A DNA stretch of 24,558 bases, taken from positions 1-24,558 of the forward strand of contig JAULUH010000104.1 of assembly GCA_032111745.1 (NCBI GenBank), written 5' to 3'. Position numbers and translations under genes: made by a program. The DNA comes from JAULUH01 sp032111745 (GTDB lineage: Bacteria > Chloroflexota > Anaerolineae > JAAEKA01). The notes under the pieces are model-generated. The model did not search any database. It saw only the letters and a list, made by a program, of their open reading frames with translations, and had not been told where the DNA came from. Of the stretch, positions 6,487-14,208 are shown one piece after another (position 1 is the first letter of the stretch; each line of letters starts with the position of its first letter).

Positions 6487-7377
6487 CTACAGATCACTTC
6501 GTGCGACAATGGCGTCGTAGATCGTTGTCAGCTCTTCTTCGGAATAGAAATGGATGACAATGCGACCGCCGCGGCGGCTTCGGAATAGATGGACCTTGGT
6601 GCCCAGGGCCTCCCGCAGGCCAGTTTCCAGCGCGCGGGTCTCCGGGCTATCTTGTTCCTCCGCAGTCTGGGCGCCGGCCTGGCTTACGGTTTCCTGAGTC
6701 AGCCGGCGTACCAACTCCTCAGTCTGGCGCACGCTCAGATCACGGCTAACTACCGCCTCCAGCGCCTGTTCCATCTCGGCATCGCTGGACAGGCCCAACA
6801 GGGCACGGGCATGGCCCTCCCGGATCTCGCCGGCGATCACGGCCTCCTTGACCTTATGGGGCAGGCGGAGTAGTCGCAGGGCGTTAGTGACGGACACCCG
6901 GCTTTTGCCAACCCGGGCTGCCACCACCTCCTGGGTCAATCCGAATTCCTCCACCAGGGCCTGGTACGCAGCTGCCTCCTCTAGAGGGTTGAGGTCTGCC
7001 CGCTGCAGGTTCTCCACCAGGGCCAGCTCGAGCATGCCCTGGGGCGTGACCTCCTTGATGATCGCCGGCAGGGTTGCCAGCCCGGCCAGCTGCGCCGCAC
7101 GCCAGCGCCGCTCGCCCGCCACCAGGTAGTAGCGCACCTCGCCCCCGTCCGGTGCCTCCGTAAGTACCAGCGGTTGGATTAGGCCATGGGTCCGGATGGA
7201 CTCGGCCAGGTCCGCCAGGGCTTCGGGCTCCATGACGTCGCGCGGTTGTCGGGGGTTAGGGGCGATGTCACCGACGGCTATCTCGCTGATGGTTGAGGAT
7301 GGGATAACGGACCGGGTGCCAGGCTCACTCTGCGGAATCAGGGCGGCCAGGCCCCGGCCAAGTCCAGATCGCTTCAT
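6487..7377 (-). CDS. parB: Chromosome partitioning protein ParB
   Basis: A 296-residue ParB/Spo0J protein that binds parS centromere sites, loads as a CTP-dependent sliding clamp and recruits condensin. From the N-terminus: KRSGLGRGLAALIP (ParA-interacting tip), the CTPase/ParB-N domain IAVGDIAPNPRQPR, GERRWRAAQLAG at 88-99 (the GERRxR CTP motif), ENLQRADLNPLEEA at 122-135, the HTH near 148-170 (LTQEVVAARVGKSRVSVTNALRLL), and a C-terminal dimerisation segment. I choose the second in-frame ATG (7377) because AGGAG ends 9 nt before it; the first ATG (7386) directly abuts AGGAG and so lacks spacing. The first ATG would overlap the parA stop as ATGA. It is the last gene of pfkB-parA-parB. Confidence 0.95.
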   Translation of the reverse strand: MKRSGLGRGLAALIPQSEPGTRSVIPSSTISEIAVGDIAPNPRQPRDVMEPEALADLAESIRTHGLIQPLVLTEAPDGGEVRYYLVAGERRWRAAQLAGLATLPAIIKEVTPQGMLELALVENLQRADLNPLEEAAAYQALVEEFGLTQEVVAARVGKSRVSVTNALRLLRLPHKVKEAVIAGEIREGHARALLGLSSDAEMEQALEAVVSRDLSVRQTEELVRRLTQETVSQAGAQTAEEQDSPETRALETGLREALGTKVHLFRSRRGGRIVIHFYSEEELTTIYDAIVARSDL

Positions 7378-7382
7378 GGTTG

Positions 7383-8165
7383 TCATCTCCTGGCCAGCCC
7401 GTTTTCGCGCAGTAAGAGCTCGCGCGCCAGCGCCTCGTAGGCCAGTGCTCCGGGCGACGTAGGCGCGTAGGTGATGATGGGCTCGCCATAGCTGGGCGCT
7501 TCACTGATGCGTACGGTGCGAGGAATAATGGCGCGGAAGGTCTCCACAGGGAAGTGCTGACGTACCTCAGCTACCACCTGCTGGGCGAGATTGGTGCGCG
7601 CGTCGAACATCGTGAGCACAATGCCAAAGATGCACAGAGAGGGGTTCAGGCTGTCGCGCACCAGTTGGATGGTCTGGGTCAGGCGGCCAAGCCCCTCCAG
7701 AGGCAAATACTCGCACTGGATCGGGATAATAACGCCGTTCGCAGCACAGGTCAGGGCGTTGACCGTCAATAGGCTGAGACTGGGCGGACAGTCCAACAAC
7801 ATGTGATCGTAGCGCTGCGTCACGGGTGCCAGGGCCCGTTTCAGCAGCTGCTCTCGAGCCTGCATGTCCACCAGCTCCACCTCAGCGCCGGCCAATCTGG
7901 ACGCTGAGGGCACCAGGTCCAGCCCCGGCCTGCCGGTTGGGATGATGATGCGGTCGATAGGCACCTGGTTGATCAGGCCGTCGTATACGGTGGGCAGGTG
8001 GTCTCCGGCGGCAATGCCCAGGCTGCTAGTGGCATTGGCCTGAGGATCGACGTCTACCAGCAACACCCGCTTGCCGGCTGCGGCCAGGCAGGCAGCCAGA
8101 TTGACCGCCGTGGTGGTCTTGCCGACTCCACCTTTCTGGTTGGCCAGGGCATAGACGCGAGTCAT
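7383..8165 (-). CDS. parA: Chromosome partitioning ATPase ParA/Soj
   Basis: A 260-residue deviant Walker ATPase. NQKGGVGKTTTAVNLAA at 9-25 holds the KGGVGKTT Walker A motif with the signature lysine; VLLVDVDPQANATSSLG is the A' motif and MLLDCPPSLSLLTVNAL the Walker B. FGIVLTMFDARTNLAQQVVAEVR and TVRISEAPSYGEPI are the standard late segments. ATP-bound ParA dimers coat nucleoid DNA and pull ParB-parS complexes during chromosome segregation. Length and sequence fit chromosomal Soj rather than plasmid ParA, which carries an N-terminal HTH. The stop codon lies immediately upstream of parB, and the ATG follows the pfkB stop by 9 nt, so all three are probably one transcript. Confidence 0.96.
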   Translation of the reverse strand: MTRVYALANQKGGVGKTTTAVNLAACLAAAGKRVLLVDVDPQANATSSLGIAAGDHLPTVYDGLINQVPIDRIIIPTGRPGLDLVPSASRLAGAEVELVDMQAREQLLKRALAPVTQRYDHMLLDCPPSLSLLTVNALTCAANGVIIPIQCEYLPLEGLGRLTQTIQLVRDSLNPSLCIFGIVLTMFDARTNLAQQVVAEVRQHFPVETFRAIIPRTVRISEAPSYGEPIITYAPTSPGALAYEALARELLLRENGLARR

Positions 8166-8174
8166 GGGGAGTGC

Positions 8175-9065
8175 TCAACCGCTCTGCGTGAGCTCGTGCC
8201 ATTCCTGGCCGGCCTGGCGATAAGCTCGCGGCCCGCCGTTGTGCTCAGTCAGATAGTCCTCGATTTGGGCACGGGTAGGCATCGCCTGGTAGCTCAGCCC
8301 CTCCACCGACATGGAAGCCGCCACGTTAGCGAAACGGGCGGCCTCCATGGGGTCCCCCGTCTCCGCGAAGCGGATGAGAAAGGCCGCCGTGAAGGTGTCC
8401 CCGGCGCCGGTAGGATCGATTTCCTCGGTCTTCCGCGGGCGGACATGGGTGATGTGGCCCTTGTGGTAGACGTCGCACCCGTGAGGGCCGCGGGTCAGCA
8501 CGAGGATCGGCACCTGCTCGCTGTAGCATTGGGCCAGGCTTAAATCGTGAGCCACGTCCTCGGTGCTAACTACCAACACATCGGCGTAGCGCAGGATTTC
8601 GTCGGCGCAGTCGATGGGGTTGTGAGAGACGCGGCCGCTGGCGTCCCAGTGCCGCATCCAACCCTGGGGAACCATGCCCAGCAGTGAGTTGGGGAAAAGT
8701 TGGGCGACCTTGTGGTCGAGCTCTCCGGCCAGCGGGCCCAACAGCACGATGGGTGGATTGTGCTCCCGCAGCGCCAGAGGGATATCCTGGATCCCGATAG
8801 GGCCGCCTACCTCGTGGACGTACTGGACGCGGCCGTCCTCGGTGTAGATGTTTTCGAACGTGAGGGTGCAGTGCCAGGGCAGGGGAAACAGTTGAACGTC
8901 CCCGTATAAGTCGGGTAAGTCGATATCGGGGCCAAGGCGGGTGAGCACGCCGGGCCGCCGGCCCAGGCGCAGGGCTGCAGCCGAGGCGTAGGTCACGGTG
9001 CCGCCTACGGTGTATCCCCCTGGAATGATGTCCCTGGTGACGTTGCCGATGGTGAGAAAGTCCAT
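8175..9065 (-). CDS. PfkB/ribokinase-family carbohydrate or nucleoside kinase
   Basis: A 296-residue kinase. The PfkB second signature DPTGAGDTFTAAFLIRFAETG at 217-237 is intact, with catalytic base Asp223, and a GG turn (TVGGTVTYASAAALRLGRRPGVLTRLG, 19-45) marks the substrate lid. Family members phosphorylate sugars, nucleosides or similar alcohols with ATP; PYTVGGTVTYAS-like proteins are common near parAB-like genes only by chance as far as I know, so the substrate is unknown. The chain is a little short for ribokinase. The ATG sits 7 nt from the -10 box of a good promoter, so it is probably translated from a leaderless mRNA. It heads the pfkB-parA-parB operon. Confidence 0.87.
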   Translation of the reverse strand: MDFLTIGNVTRDIIPGGYTVGGTVTYASAAALRLGRRPGVLTRLGPDIDLPDLYGDVQLFPLPWHCTLTFENIYTEDGRVQYVHEVGGPIGIQDIPLALREHNPPIVLLGPLAGELDHKVAQLFPNSLLGMVPQGWMRHWDASGRVSHNPIDCADEILRYADVLVVSTEDVAHDLSLAQCYSEQVPILVLTRGPHGCDVYHKGHITHVRPRKTEEIDPTGAGDTFTAAFLIRFAETGDPMEAARFANVAASMSVEGLSYQAMPTRAQIEDYLTEHNGGPRAYRQAGQEWHELTQSG

Positions 9066-9071
9066 TCGTGC

Positions 9072-9100
9072 ATTCTAACATAAAGGGACGAGGCGGTCAA
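9072..9100 (-). promoter_or_regulatory. Sigma-A promoter of pfkB-parA-parB
   Basis: On the reverse strand TTGACC (9100-9095) and TAGAAT (9077-9072) are spaced by exactly 17 nt. The expected +1 falls on or beside the A of the pfkB ATG at 9065, which implies a leaderless message; there is no Shine-Dalgarno sequence in between. Confidence 0.7.
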
Positions 9101-9122
9101 AGAGCCTTCCTGTCCCCTGCCC

Positions 9123-9139
9123 CAAGGGCATCGCCCTTG
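9123..9139. repeat. Short perfect inverted repeat in divergent promoter region
   Basis: CAAGGGC, ATC, GCCCTTG form a 7-bp arm palindrome 23 nt upstream of the pfkB -35 box and about 80 nt upstream of the plus-strand -10. It could be an operator for the divergent genes or a copy of a dispersed hairpin repeat. Nothing else marks it. Confidence 0.4.
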
Positions 9140-9218
9140 CCACCTGGGCGGCCATGGAGCGCCGGGCTGGATGCGCACGGCCGAGCCTATCATTCCCTTA
9201 CGCCGTTTGCAGGATGTG

Positions 9219-9227
9219 TGGTATCAT
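9219..9227 (+). promoter_or_regulatory. Extended -10 promoter, membrane glycosyltransferase-like gene
   Basis: TGGTATCAT is a TGn-extended -10 element (TATCAT, 5 of 6). It lies 9 nt before the ATG at 9237, so the leader would be only 2-4 nt. No -35 hexamer is visible at the right distance. Confidence 0.4.
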
Positions 9228-9236
9228 ACTCTACAT

Positions 9237-10706
9237 ATGGATGCCCGTCCGCCCTTGTCCCCTGCGCGCCGCGAAGCCTCGTTGCCGGGCCGGCCAGGCT
9301 GGGATGCCCTTCTGTTGGTCGTGTTGCTGTTGGCCCGCCTGCGCATCAATACCCTGGCGGAGGCAACCCTCTTCGAGCATTTTGAGAACGTGACCCGGCA
9401 TTCCTTCCTCGGTCGTTTGCTTTCCGACCGGGCTGAGGCAGCGTTCGGGCCCTGGTTTGGTGACCCCATTGCGCTGCTGCTAGTGGCGTTGAGCCTGGGG
9501 GTGCTGATCGTCTACCTTGTGGTCGACCTGGCGGCTGCCGGCCGCCTGCCGGCATACCGGCTCAAGCTGGTGCTGATCTGGCTATTGATTGCGTTGGCGG
9601 TGCTGTTGCCGGCGCTAAAGCTGGTGCTCCTGCGCCACGAGAACCTGCCGCAAAGCTACAGCCACGACGGTGGCGTGATCCAGACCGAAGTCACCATCGA
9701 CTACCTGCTGAGCGGGCGCAATCCGTACGTAGAGGATTACCGGGACACCCCCATGGCGGAGTGGGGCCTGGCCGAGTTTCGCACGGCGCTGGATCACTAT
9801 CCCTACCTGCCATGGACCTTTGTCTTCTCTGCCCCTTTCAAGGTGGCTAGCGATGGGCTGTTGGGGTGGTATGACCAGCGTTTTGTCTACCTGGTGGCCT
9901 TTGTGGCTGGCCTGCTTCTGGCCACACAGATGGTGTCCCCATGGCAGCTACAGTGGCGCCTGGGCCTGCTGATGGTGTTGGGCCTCAACCCGCTGCTGGG
10001 CCTGGACGTGATCTTCGGCCAGAACGACGTGTTTGTGTGGGCCTGGATCGTGCTGGCGCTGTGGCTGCTGGCCCGCTGGCGACCAGCGCCTTTCGGCATG
10101 CGTCCTCCAGCCTCTGAGTTGCCGCTTCTGCTTTCCTCCCTGGCCTTTGGCCTGGCCTGTGCCAGCAAGCCCACGGCATGGTTCATGGCTCCCTTCTTTG
10201 CCCTGCTGCTGGTGCGTGACCGGTTGCGTGGCTGGCGAGATATCCCGGCCAGCCTGCCGGCGATGCTGCGCCGCGGTTGGCCGGCCATCGTCGCCTTTCT
10301 GGCCATGGTCCTGCCCTACCTGGTCTGGGATGCCGGCGCCTTCGTCGACGACGTCTGGCGCTGGGCGGCCGGCACCTCGGAGACCCATTATCAGATCTGG
10401 GGCTGGGGTGCTAGCAACTTCGTCCTGGCCTTTGGCGGGCTGAACAGCCGCTTCGATAGCTGGCCGTTCTGGATCCCTGAGCTGATTGCGGGAGTTGCGA
10501 TGCTGGCCTGGCTCGGCTGGCGCCAGGCTCGCGGCAACCGGATAGGGAATGCCAGCTGGCACTACGCGCTGTTCCTGCTGGTGTTCCTGTACGTCTCCCG
10601 GTTCTTGAACGAGAACTACCTGGGCTATGTCCTGGCGTTTCTCGCCATGGGCTACTTCCTGCAGCCCCCGGAGGCCGCCGAGGGCCTGGAGCCTGGGGAG
10701 GCCTAG
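9237..10706 (+). CDS. Polytopic membrane protein, GT-C/GT87 (DUF2029)-like glycosyltransferase candidate
   Basis: About 489 residues from ATG 9237, with roughly ten hydrophobic membrane spans (for example near 24-34, 77-99, 109-132, 217-230 and several more to the C-terminus). An extracytoplasmic loop at 143-168 (HDGGVIQTEVTIDYLLSGRNPYVEDY) resembles the first loop of GT-C enzymes such as GT87 mannosyltransferases, where an acidic residue precedes a LL-G-NPY motif. Further loops contain FGQNDVFVWAW and KPTAWFMAPFF, again GT87-like. Such enzymes use polyprenyl-phosphate sugars to build cell-envelope glycans; the substrate is unknown and the assignment is by pattern only. The frame is open back to 9171, but the promoter and the loss of hydrophobic pattern support 9237. 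The stop is 9 nt before maf. Confidence 0.72.
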   Translation: MDARPPLSPARREASLPGRPGWDALLLVVLLLARLRINTLAEATLFEHFENVTRHSFLGRLLSDRAEAAFGPWFGDPIALLLVALSLGVLIVYLVVDLAAAGRLPAYRLKLVLIWLLIALAVLLPALKLVLLRHENLPQSYSHDGGVIQTEVTIDYLLSGRNPYVEDYRDTPMAEWGLAEFRTALDHYPYLPWTFVFSAPFKVASDGLLGWYDQRFVYLVAFVAGLLLATQMVSPWQLQWRLGLLMVLGLNPLLGLDVIFGQNDVFVWAWIVLALWLLARWRPAPFGMRPPASELPLLLSSLAFGLACASKPTAWFMAPFFALLLVRDRLRGWRDIPASLPAMLRRGWPAIVAFLAMVLPYLVWDAGAFVDDVWRWAAGTSETHYQIWGWGASNFVLAFGGLNSRFDSWPFWIPELIAGVAMLAWLGWRQARGNRIGNASWHYALFLLVFLYVSRFLNENYLGYVLAFLAMGYFLQPPEAAEGLEPGEA

Positions 10707-10715
10707 CCCCGCCCC

Positions 10716-11342
10716 GTGTTACCGCTCGTTCTGGCCTCCCAGTCCCCCAGGCGCCGGCAGATGCTGGCTGCCCTGGGAGTGACGTTTGTGGTTGCATCGG
10801 CCAACCTGGATGAGACCCAGCGGCCGGGCGAGCCGCCGCAGGCGTTGGCGCAGCGCCTGGCCCGAGAGAAGGCGCTGGCCGTGGCCAGGCATTTCCCCGG
10901 CCAGCCTGTGCTAGGGGCCGATACCATCGTGGTGCTGGACGGGTTGGTGCTGGGCAAGCCGTCGAGTGAGGACGAGGCAACGGCGATGCTACGCAGCCTG
11001 CGCCATGACTCCCACGAGGTGCTCAGCGCGGTGTTTGCCCTGAACCCGGCGACAGGACAGGAGGCTTCGGCACTGAGCCTCTCCCTGGTCTGGATGCGCA
11101 GCTATACCGATGGGGAGATCGCCGCCTACGTGGCAAGTGGAGATCCCATGGACAAGGCAGGGGCGTACGCCATCCAAAACCGTGGCTTCGCGCCGGTAGC
11201 GCGCATCGAGGGCTGTTTCAGCGGGGTGATGGGTTTTCCCCTGGGCCACGTGGCCCAAGTGCTATCGGCTGTAGGCCTGCCGCCAGTTGGGGACGTAGGC
11301 AAGGCCTGCCGGCCATTTGCCGGGCATTGTTGCCAGTCCTAG
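10716..11342 (+). CDS. maf: Maf-like nucleotide pyrophosphatase
   Basis: A 208-residue Maf/Ham1-fold protein beginning with GTG. LVLASQSPRRRQMLAALG at 4-21 is the phosphate-binding SxSPRR loop, VLGADTIVVLDG at 65-76 carries the catalytic Asp69, LGKPSSEDEATAMLRSL follows, and YTDGEIAAYV... DPMDKAGAYAIQ and GCFSGVMGFPL complete the family. Maf proteins hydrolyse non-canonical or modified nucleoside triphosphates (dTTP/UTP or m7GTP, depending on the subclass) to the monophosphate and inhibit septation when overproduced. The last 15 residues (KACRPFAGHCCQS) are a Cys-rich tail that is not part of the fold. The GTG lies 9 nt after the membrane protein stop, which suggests co-transcription. Confidence 0.92.
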   Translation: MLPLVLASQSPRRRQMLAALGVTFVVASANLDETQRPGEPPQALAQRLAREKALAVARHFPGQPVLGADTIVVLDGLVLGKPSSEDEATAMLRSLRHDSHEVLSAVFALNPATGQEASALSLSLVWMRSYTDGEIAAYVASGDPMDKAGAYAIQNRGFAPVARIEGCFSGVMGFPLGHVAQVLSAVGLPPVGDVGKACRPFAGHCCQS

Positions 11343-11368
11343 CCGAATGCCGGGCCGTCGCCCGGTGG

Positions 11369-11397
11369 TTGACACCCTCCATCAACCATGTTACGAT
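11369..11397 (+). promoter_or_regulatory. Sigma-A promoter of the mgtC-family gene
   Basis: A perfect TTGACA (11369-11374) and TACGAT (11392-11397, 4 of 6) are spaced by exactly 17 nt. The predicted start near 11404 leaves a leader of about 95 nt before the ATG at 11498, much longer than the other leaders in this window. Confidence 0.7.
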
Positions 11398-11451
11398 GAT
11401 CCTGGCTTACACATTGAAGCGTTCTACCGGGTAGGTGTTCCCTTTCGTTTG

Positions 11452-11472
11452 GCTCTCCTGGGCGAGGAGGGC
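11452..11472 (+). promoter_or_regulatory. Hairpin in the mgtC leader covering an alternative ribosome site
   Basis: GCTCTCCT at 11452-11459 can pair with AGGAGGGC at 11465-11472 (one G-U pair), with a GGGCG loop. The right arm contains a strong AGGAGG site 5 nt before an ATG at 11475 that is out of frame with mgtC. The mgtC ATG at 11498 has its own GGAGG 9 nt upstream. The arrangement looks able to switch between frames or gate translation; this is inference. Confidence 0.35.
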
Positions 11473-11497
11473 ACCATGGGGCATTGGAGGTACCACC

Positions 11498-12001
11498 ATG
11501 TCAGCGGACAGCTTACATGTCAGCCAATGGGACCTCATCCTGAGGCTGATCATCGCCACGGTACTGGGGGGACTGATTGGGCTGGAGCGAGAGACGGGCA
11601 AACGGCCGGCAGGGTTGCGCACCTACATGCTGGTGTCCCTGGGATCGGCGCTGTTCACCGTGCTGTCGATCTACGCCTTTCCTCTGCACGGCGCTGCCCA
11701 AGACACGGCGCGAGTGGCAGCCCAGATCGTGGTCGGCATTGGCTTCCTGGGTGCGGGTACGCTATGGCGCTCGCAGAACGCAGTGCACGGCCTGACCACG
11801 GCCGCGGGCCTGTGGGTGGCTGCGGCGATCGGCATGGCGGTGGGCAGTGGCTTCATGCTGCTGGCCGCGGTCTCGACCATCCTGGTGCTGATCATCCTCG
11901 CCGTGTTGCATAGGTTCGAGCAATACATACCGGCGCAGCGTGACCTCCCAGAGGGCCCAGTCGAACCCCCTGATGGCGAGGCACCCAGAGGCTGGGGATA
12001 A
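11498..12001 (+). CDS. MgtC/SapB-family membrane protein
   Basis: A 167-residue integral membrane protein. The MgtC core is clear: LRLIIATVLGGLIGLERETGKRPAGLRTYMLVSLGSALFTVLS at about 13-55, VAAQIVVGIGFLGAGTLWR at 71-89, and HGLTTAAGLWVAAAIGMAVGSGFMLLAAVSTILVLIIL at 95-132. Four or five spans are predicted; the C-terminal tail of about 30 residues is soluble and lacks the ACT-like domain of pathogen MgtC. MgtC proteins support survival at low magnesium and acid pH and modulate ATP synthase or phosphate uptake; a plain SapB-type relative need not do so. The start has GGAGG 9 nt upstream. Upstream ATG codons in other frames belong to the leader. Confidence 0.88.
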   Translation: MSADSLHVSQWDLILRLIIATVLGGLIGLERETGKRPAGLRTYMLVSLGSALFTVLSIYAFPLHGAAQDTARVAAQIVVGIGFLGAGTLWRSQNAVHGLTTAAGLWVAAAIGMAVGSGFMLLAAVSTILVLIILAVLHRFEQYIPAQRDLPEGPVEPPDGEAPRGWG

Positions 12002-12031
12002 TTCTTGCCTTCCTCAAGATTCTTGTCCAAG

Positions 12032-12060
12032 TTGACAGCCCCTGCCGAACACCGTATAAT
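12032..12060 (+). promoter_or_regulatory. Consensus sigma-A promoter of dnaG-rpoD
   Basis: TTGACA (12032-12037), 17-nt spacer, TATAAT (12055-12060): both hexamers match consensus fully. Transcription should start near 12067, giving a leader of about 90 nt. It is the strongest promoter in the window and drives primase and the primary sigma factor. Confidence 0.85.
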
Positions 12061-12156
12061 CAGGCGCGTCTAGCAGCATCGGCTAACCCCAAATCGTTTC
12101 CGGCACACAACAGGTTGGTACCCATCACACGATAGAGCAGTCCAGCGCAGCGATCC

Positions 12157-14133
12157 ATGAGCGTTGTCGAGGAGATCAAGGAGCGGCTGGATGTTGTGGA
12201 GGTCATCTCCACCTATGTCCCATTGCAGAAGGCCGGCCGCACCTACAAGGGCCTGTGTCCCTTCCATCAGGAGAAGACTCCCTCCTTTGTAGTTTTTCCG
12301 GACACAGGCACGTGGCGCTGTTTCGGCGCGTGCGGCACGGGCGGGGATCTCATCAGCTTCATCATGAAGCGGGAGAATGTGGACTTTCGCGAGGCATTGG
12401 AGATTCTGGCCCCCAGGGCCGGGGTCAGCCTTACGCCTCCCTCGGCTGATCAGTCTCAACGGGAGCTGTACGTGGACCGGCTCCGGGAGATCAACCAGGC
12501 AGCTGCCCTCTATTACCACAACCTTCTACGCGCCTCGCGCAGTGCCGACTTCGCGCGCAGATACCTGGAGAGACGCGGCCTCGATACGGCTACCGTCGAC
12601 GCATTCCAGATCGGCTACGCTGCGGAAGCCTGGGATGGGCTGCTCACGTACCTGCAGGGCAAGAACTACGCCCTGCAGGACCTGCTGGCCGCGGGCCTGA
12701 TCGTCGAGAAGGAGGCTGAGGACGGCAGCGGTCGCGTGCACCACTACGATCGCTTCCGACAGCGTATCATGGTGCCCATCCGTGACGTCAAGAGCCGCGT
12801 GATCGGCTTCGGTGCCCGGGCACTGGCTGCTGAGCAACAGCCCAAGTATCTGAACACGCCCCAAACGCCGCTGTTCGATAAATCTGCGGTGGTGTTCGGG
12901 CTGGACGCCGCAGCCAAGAGCATTCGCTCACGGGGCCAGGCCATCATCGTCGAGGGCTACATGGACGTGCTGGCTGCACACCAGCACGGTGAGACCAACG
13001 TGGTGGCCAGCATGGGCACGGCACTGACCGAACAGCAGCTCAAGCAGCTCAAGCGCTACACCGATACCTTCATCCTGGCCCTGGATGCTGACACGGCTGG
13101 CCAGGCGGCTACGCTGCGGGGCATCACCCAGGCTCGAGAGGCTCTGGATCGAGAGTGGGTGCCGATCCTCACTGCCACCGGCCTGGTGCGCCATGAGACC
13201 CGTCTGGCCGCCAGCCTGCGCATCATGACCCTGCCCGAGGGCCAGGACCCCGACGACGTGATCCGCTCCAATCCCGCACGGTGGCGCGAGTTAGTAGATT
13301 CGGCACTGCCTGTGGTAGACTACTTCCTCCAGTTGGTGCGCCAGGAGCTGGATCTTGATACGGCCCAGGGCAAGTCAGAGGCGGTCGAGCGCCTGGCGCC
13401 GTTGATCCAGGAGGTGGCCGACGAGGTGCAGCGGGCCCACTATGTGCAACAACTGGCCCGCATGGTGCGCACCGACGAGCGAACCATCCAACGGCTGATA
13501 TCGCAGGCCAGCCAGCGGGTGGCTCCCCGCCAGAGGCTACCGGATGTTCCGGCTGGCCCGCCACCAAATCACGAGGATGCACCGTGGGCCAGCACTGGTG
13601 ACCGTGCTCGTCCTGTCCGGTCCTCATCCATCCCACCTGGCCGCAGCACCCACTGCCTGGCCCTGTTGCTGGCAAACCCGGAACTGTTGCCTCAGCTGCA
13701 GGCTGAGCTGATGGAGATCGGCGCCAGTCCCCTGGATGAGGAGGACTTCAGCCGGGTGGAGGAGCGGGCGCTGTGCGCCGCACTCCTGGCAGGAGCTATA
13801 GAGGTCGATGGGCAATGGCCGGATGCCGACTCTCAATTGGTGCCATGGATGGCCAATCTGCAGGCTTACGCCCGTAGCCAGCCCAATCTGCCTCGCCAGC
13901 GCCTGCTGGACGACATAGTCGATTCTGTGCTGCGAATACGTTTAACCAATTTGGAGACGCGCGCGCGCCAACTGCCGGCCCTGGCGCAGGACGCGGTGGC
14001 GCATGGAGACGGCGATGAGGTCCAGCGCTATCGCCAGCTGATGAATGAGATCGGCCAACAGAAGCGAGCACTGGAGCGAGCACTCAACGACCGCACCCTC
14101 AGTGGGCGGCGTCAGGCGCTGCCTGGTACCTAG
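12157..14133 (+). CDS. dnaG: DNA primase DnaG
   Basis: A 658-residue primase that makes RNA primers at the replication fork. The CHC2-type zinc finger has ligands Cys34, His37, Cys55 and Cys59 (CPFH ... WRCFGACGTGGD); the second pair is CX3C where most primases have CX2C. The catalytic core at about 110-330 contains YDRFRQRIMVPIRDVKSRVIGFGAR and the TOPRIM motif, with Glu266 (IIVEGYMD) and the Asp310/Asp312 pair (LALDADTAG) for metal binding. Downstream are EGQDPDDVIR and the DnaB-binding helical region at about 500-658. The C-terminal zone near 460-510 is a Pro-rich linker. The ribosome site is weak (GCAGCGATCC before the ATG). The rpoD ATG is 75 nt after the stop, reproducing the classical macromolecular-synthesis pairing. 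Confidence 0.96.
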   Translation: MSVVEEIKERLDVVEVISTYVPLQKAGRTYKGLCPFHQEKTPSFVVFPDTGTWRCFGACGTGGDLISFIMKRENVDFREALEILAPRAGVSLTPPSADQSQRELYVDRLREINQAAALYYHNLLRASRSADFARRYLERRGLDTATVDAFQIGYAAEAWDGLLTYLQGKNYALQDLLAAGLIVEKEAEDGSGRVHHYDRFRQRIMVPIRDVKSRVIGFGARALAAEQQPKYLNTPQTPLFDKSAVVFGLDAAAKSIRSRGQAIIVEGYMDVLAAHQHGETNVVASMGTALTEQQLKQLKRYTDTFILALDADTAGQAATLRGITQAREALDREWVPILTATGLVRHETRLAASLRIMTLPEGQDPDDVIRSNPARWRELVDSALPVVDYFLQLVRQELDLDTAQGKSEAVERLAPLIQEVADEVQRAHYVQQLARMVRTDERTIQRLISQASQRVAPRQRLPDVPAGPPPNHEDAPWASTGDRARPVRSSSIPPGRSTHCLALLLANPELLPQLQAELMEIGASPLDEEDFSRVEERALCAALLAGAIEVDGQWPDADSQLVPWMANLQAYARSQPNLPRQRLLDDIVDSVLRIRLTNLETRARQLPALAQDAVAHGDGDEVQRYRQLMNEIGQQKRALERALNDRTLSGRRQALPGT

Positions 14134-14208
14134 TTCAGCTGTAGCAGCTGTGTCCATCATCGCCGGGCCCGTTCCAAGCAACGACCCAGTTTAACCACAA
14201 AGGGACTA

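Noticed and set aside
6487..9065. Possible origin of replication or parS centromere near parAB
   Set aside because: I looked for parS-like TTTCACGTGAAA cores and DnaA boxes (TTATNCACA). Several CACGTG cores exist, but none has the flanking TTT/AAA symmetry, and no DnaA-box cluster is present.
11317..11913. Long open frame overlapping mgtC in another frame
   Set aside because: Its translation is rich in Arg, His and Gly and shows no domain, whereas the overlapping MgtC frame has clear family motifs. Only its upstream ATG and ribosome site were kept as a leader observation.
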